Shown here: in pieces, positions 6,778 through 7,626 of the stretch
Position numbering within the stretch: the first letter of the stretch is position 1
How the letters are laid out: the number at the start of each line of letters is the position of its first letter
NCBI GenBank assembly: GCA_937941555.1
Contig: CALDHJ010000215.1
Span: 1-7,626, forward strand
Length of the DNA: 7,626 nucleotides
Origin: an uncultured Granulosicoccaceae bacterium
GTDB taxonomy: Bacteria; Pseudomonadota; Gammaproteobacteria; CALCKW01
Direction of reading: 5' to 3'
Program-made: the position numbers and the translations under genes
Notes under the pieces: generated by a model
The model's input: the letters and a program-made list of their open reading frames with translations, nothing else
What the model was told of the DNA's origin: nothing
Databases searched by the model: none

Positions 6778-6805
6778 ATTGTGTTCGGTTGACGTCGGAC
6801 CGCAA
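6778..6805 (-). promoter_or_regulatory. Weak candidate promoter for the permease-permease-ATPase genes
   Basis: On the minus strand TTGCGG (6805-6800) and CACAAT (6783-6778) are separated by 16 bases. They match the -35 and -10 consensus at three and four of six positions. The pair sits just after the intrinsic terminator and about 100 bases before the permease start, where a secondary promoter would be expected if the downstream genes are not expressed only by read-through. Confidence 0.25.
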
Positions 6806-6807
6806 CC

Positions 6808-6842
6808 AAAAAAAAACCGCTCGACCTGTGCGGCCACCGGTT
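6808..6842 (-). terminator. Intrinsic terminator between binding-protein and permease genes
   Basis: On the minus strand AACCG (6842-6838) pairs with CGGTT (6819-6815). An inner GGCC/GGTC stem (6835-6832 with 6826-6823, one G-U pair) closes a GCACA loop. A run of nine T follows and overlaps the stem foot (6816-6808). The stem is imperfect (internal loop GT/GAG), so termination may be partial. It lies about 90 bases after the binding-protein stop, the usual place for a terminator that lowers permease and ATPase expression relative to binding protein. Confidence 0.7.
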
Positions 6843-6933
6843 GAACGTCCGCTGTGACGTCGTGTTCGAGCACGCGGTGTGCGCCGCCAACCCCAACGCT
6901 GGGCTGACGACGACACCGCAGGCCCGGCCCGCA

Positions 6934-7626
6934 TCAGGCGTTCTTGTATTCCGACCAGAAGTCGTTCCAGTCTTCGAGACTCTGCTGTTGCGGGATGTCG
7001 CGGTAGTGGATGCGGCCATCGTTGATCAAGGCGATCGGCTCGTTCGGCATGCCGTCCATCTGATGGCTGCGCTTGGCTTCGGCCGGGTCCTGCTCGATCA
7101 GTGCGGCACGGCCCGCCTTGGTGATGCAAAAGCCCGGGTAGGCCGCCATTTGCGCCGATTTTACCTGCCCTGCTGGTGAGAGCATGTACTGGATGAACTG
7201 CTTGCAGATGTCTGCTTTTTCGCTGCCCTTGCCGATCGAGTAGCTCTCGGTGAACTGGATGCCACCCTCTTTCGGAATCGCCGAGGCCACCGGCGCGCCG
7301 TCGCGCTCTAGCACACCGGTGATCCAGTCGCCGATGCCGCACATCGCGAGCATCTCGCCGTTCTTGAGGCCGTTGAAGGTGCCGCCGTAGTCGAAGTAAC
7401 CACCGATCTGCGAGCGCAGGCTCATGGTCGTGTCCTGCACCGCCTGCCACGCCGCGTCGTCGATGTCCCAGAGCTTGGCACCGTTGCCATTCTTGAGGCT
7501 CATCATACCGAGGTTCGGCAGGTGCCAGTCGAAGTGACCGACCTTGCCTTCGAGCTCCTTCTTCCAGAAGGCGTCGTAGCTTGTGGCTTCCTCGGCGCTG
7601 ACCGCGGTGGTGTTGTAGGAGACACC
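6934..7626 (-). CDS. ABC transporter periplasmic substrate-binding protein, PotD/PotF-like (N-terminal part outside window)
   Basis: The frame is open to the right edge of the window and its start lies beyond it. The ATG pair at 7506 is internal: 40 in-frame codons precede it and begin GVSYNTTAV, a conserved block of the spermidine/putrescine-type binding-protein family (GVxYNT). In all, 230 C-terminal residues are visible. Family-like blocks include GLKNGEMLAMCGIGDWITG (86-104 of the visible part), a ligand-cleft region, and IPKEGGIQFTESYSIGKGS (117-135), followed by the helical KQFIQYMLSPAGQ. The C-terminus is LEDWNDFWSEYKNA. The signal peptide would be in the missing part. Together with the two permeases and ATPase downstream it makes a full importer. 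Residues fixing the ligand cannot be assigned with confidence; polyamines, opines or other small cationic compounds are the family's usual ligands. Confidence 0.9.
   Translation of the reverse strand, partial: GVSYNTTAVSAEEATSYDAFWKKELEGKVGHFDWHLPNLGMMSLKNGNGAKLWDIDDAAWQAVQDTTMSLRSQIGGYFDYGGTFNGLKNGEMLAMCGIGDWITGVLERDGAPVASAIPKEGGIQFTESYSIGKGSEKADICKQFIQYMLSPAGQVKSAQMAAYPGFCITKAGRAALIEQDPAEAKRSHQMDGMPNEPIALINDGRIHYRDIPQQQSLEDWNDFWSEYKNA

Noticed and set aside
6665..7450. A 261-codon minus-strand frame overlapping the binding-protein gene and the terminator region.
   Set aside because: It is a shifted frame of the binding-protein gene that runs through the terminator, with no recognisable domain.

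Overview
The window is GC-rich, densely coded proteobacterial DNA. A gammaproteobacterium is my best guess, from the YigZ and MOSC genes and a REP-type palindrome pair, but an alphaproteobacterium is not excluded. There are nine genes: four on the plus strand in the left third and five on the minus strand in the right two thirds. No rRNA, tRNA, CRISPR array, transposase or phage gene was seen, and no gene-free stretch exceeds 300 bases.

Left part (1-2757, plus strand): the C-terminal part of an FMN-dependent alpha-hydroxy acid dehydrogenase, cut by the window edge; a YigZ/IMPACT-family gene whose stop overlaps the start of a small membrane-anchored retropepsin-like aspartic protease; and a stand-alone MOSC-domain protein. 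YigZ and the protease look like one transcription unit. The dehydrogenase and the MOSC gene have no visible functional tie to them.

Convergent junction (2758-2904): between the ends of the MOSC gene and the minus-strand deacetylase gene lie two inverted copies of a roughly 40-bp REP-like sequence. Each begins GTGGGAG and holds a small hairpin. The copies differ at paired stem positions in a way that keeps the stem, which is the most interesting non-coding signal here.

Right part (2905-7626, minus strand): a complete-looking polyamine/opine-type (PotABCD-like) ABC importer locus in the order binding protein (truncated by the window edge), permease, permease, ATPase, followed by a cytoplasmic NodB-fold deacetylase/amidohydrolase. 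The permease and ATPase genes are tightly coupled, with a 4-bp overlap and then a 1-bp gap. The binding-protein gene is separated from them by an intrinsic terminator with a nine-base U-tract, which would make binding protein in excess of the membrane complex. The deacetylase has its own strong ribosome binding site after a 168-bp gap. The simplest reading is uptake of a small, probably nitrogenous compound followed by hydrolysis of an amide, imide or acetyl group in the cytoplasm; the substrate is not visible from sequence. I found no convincing new type of system.
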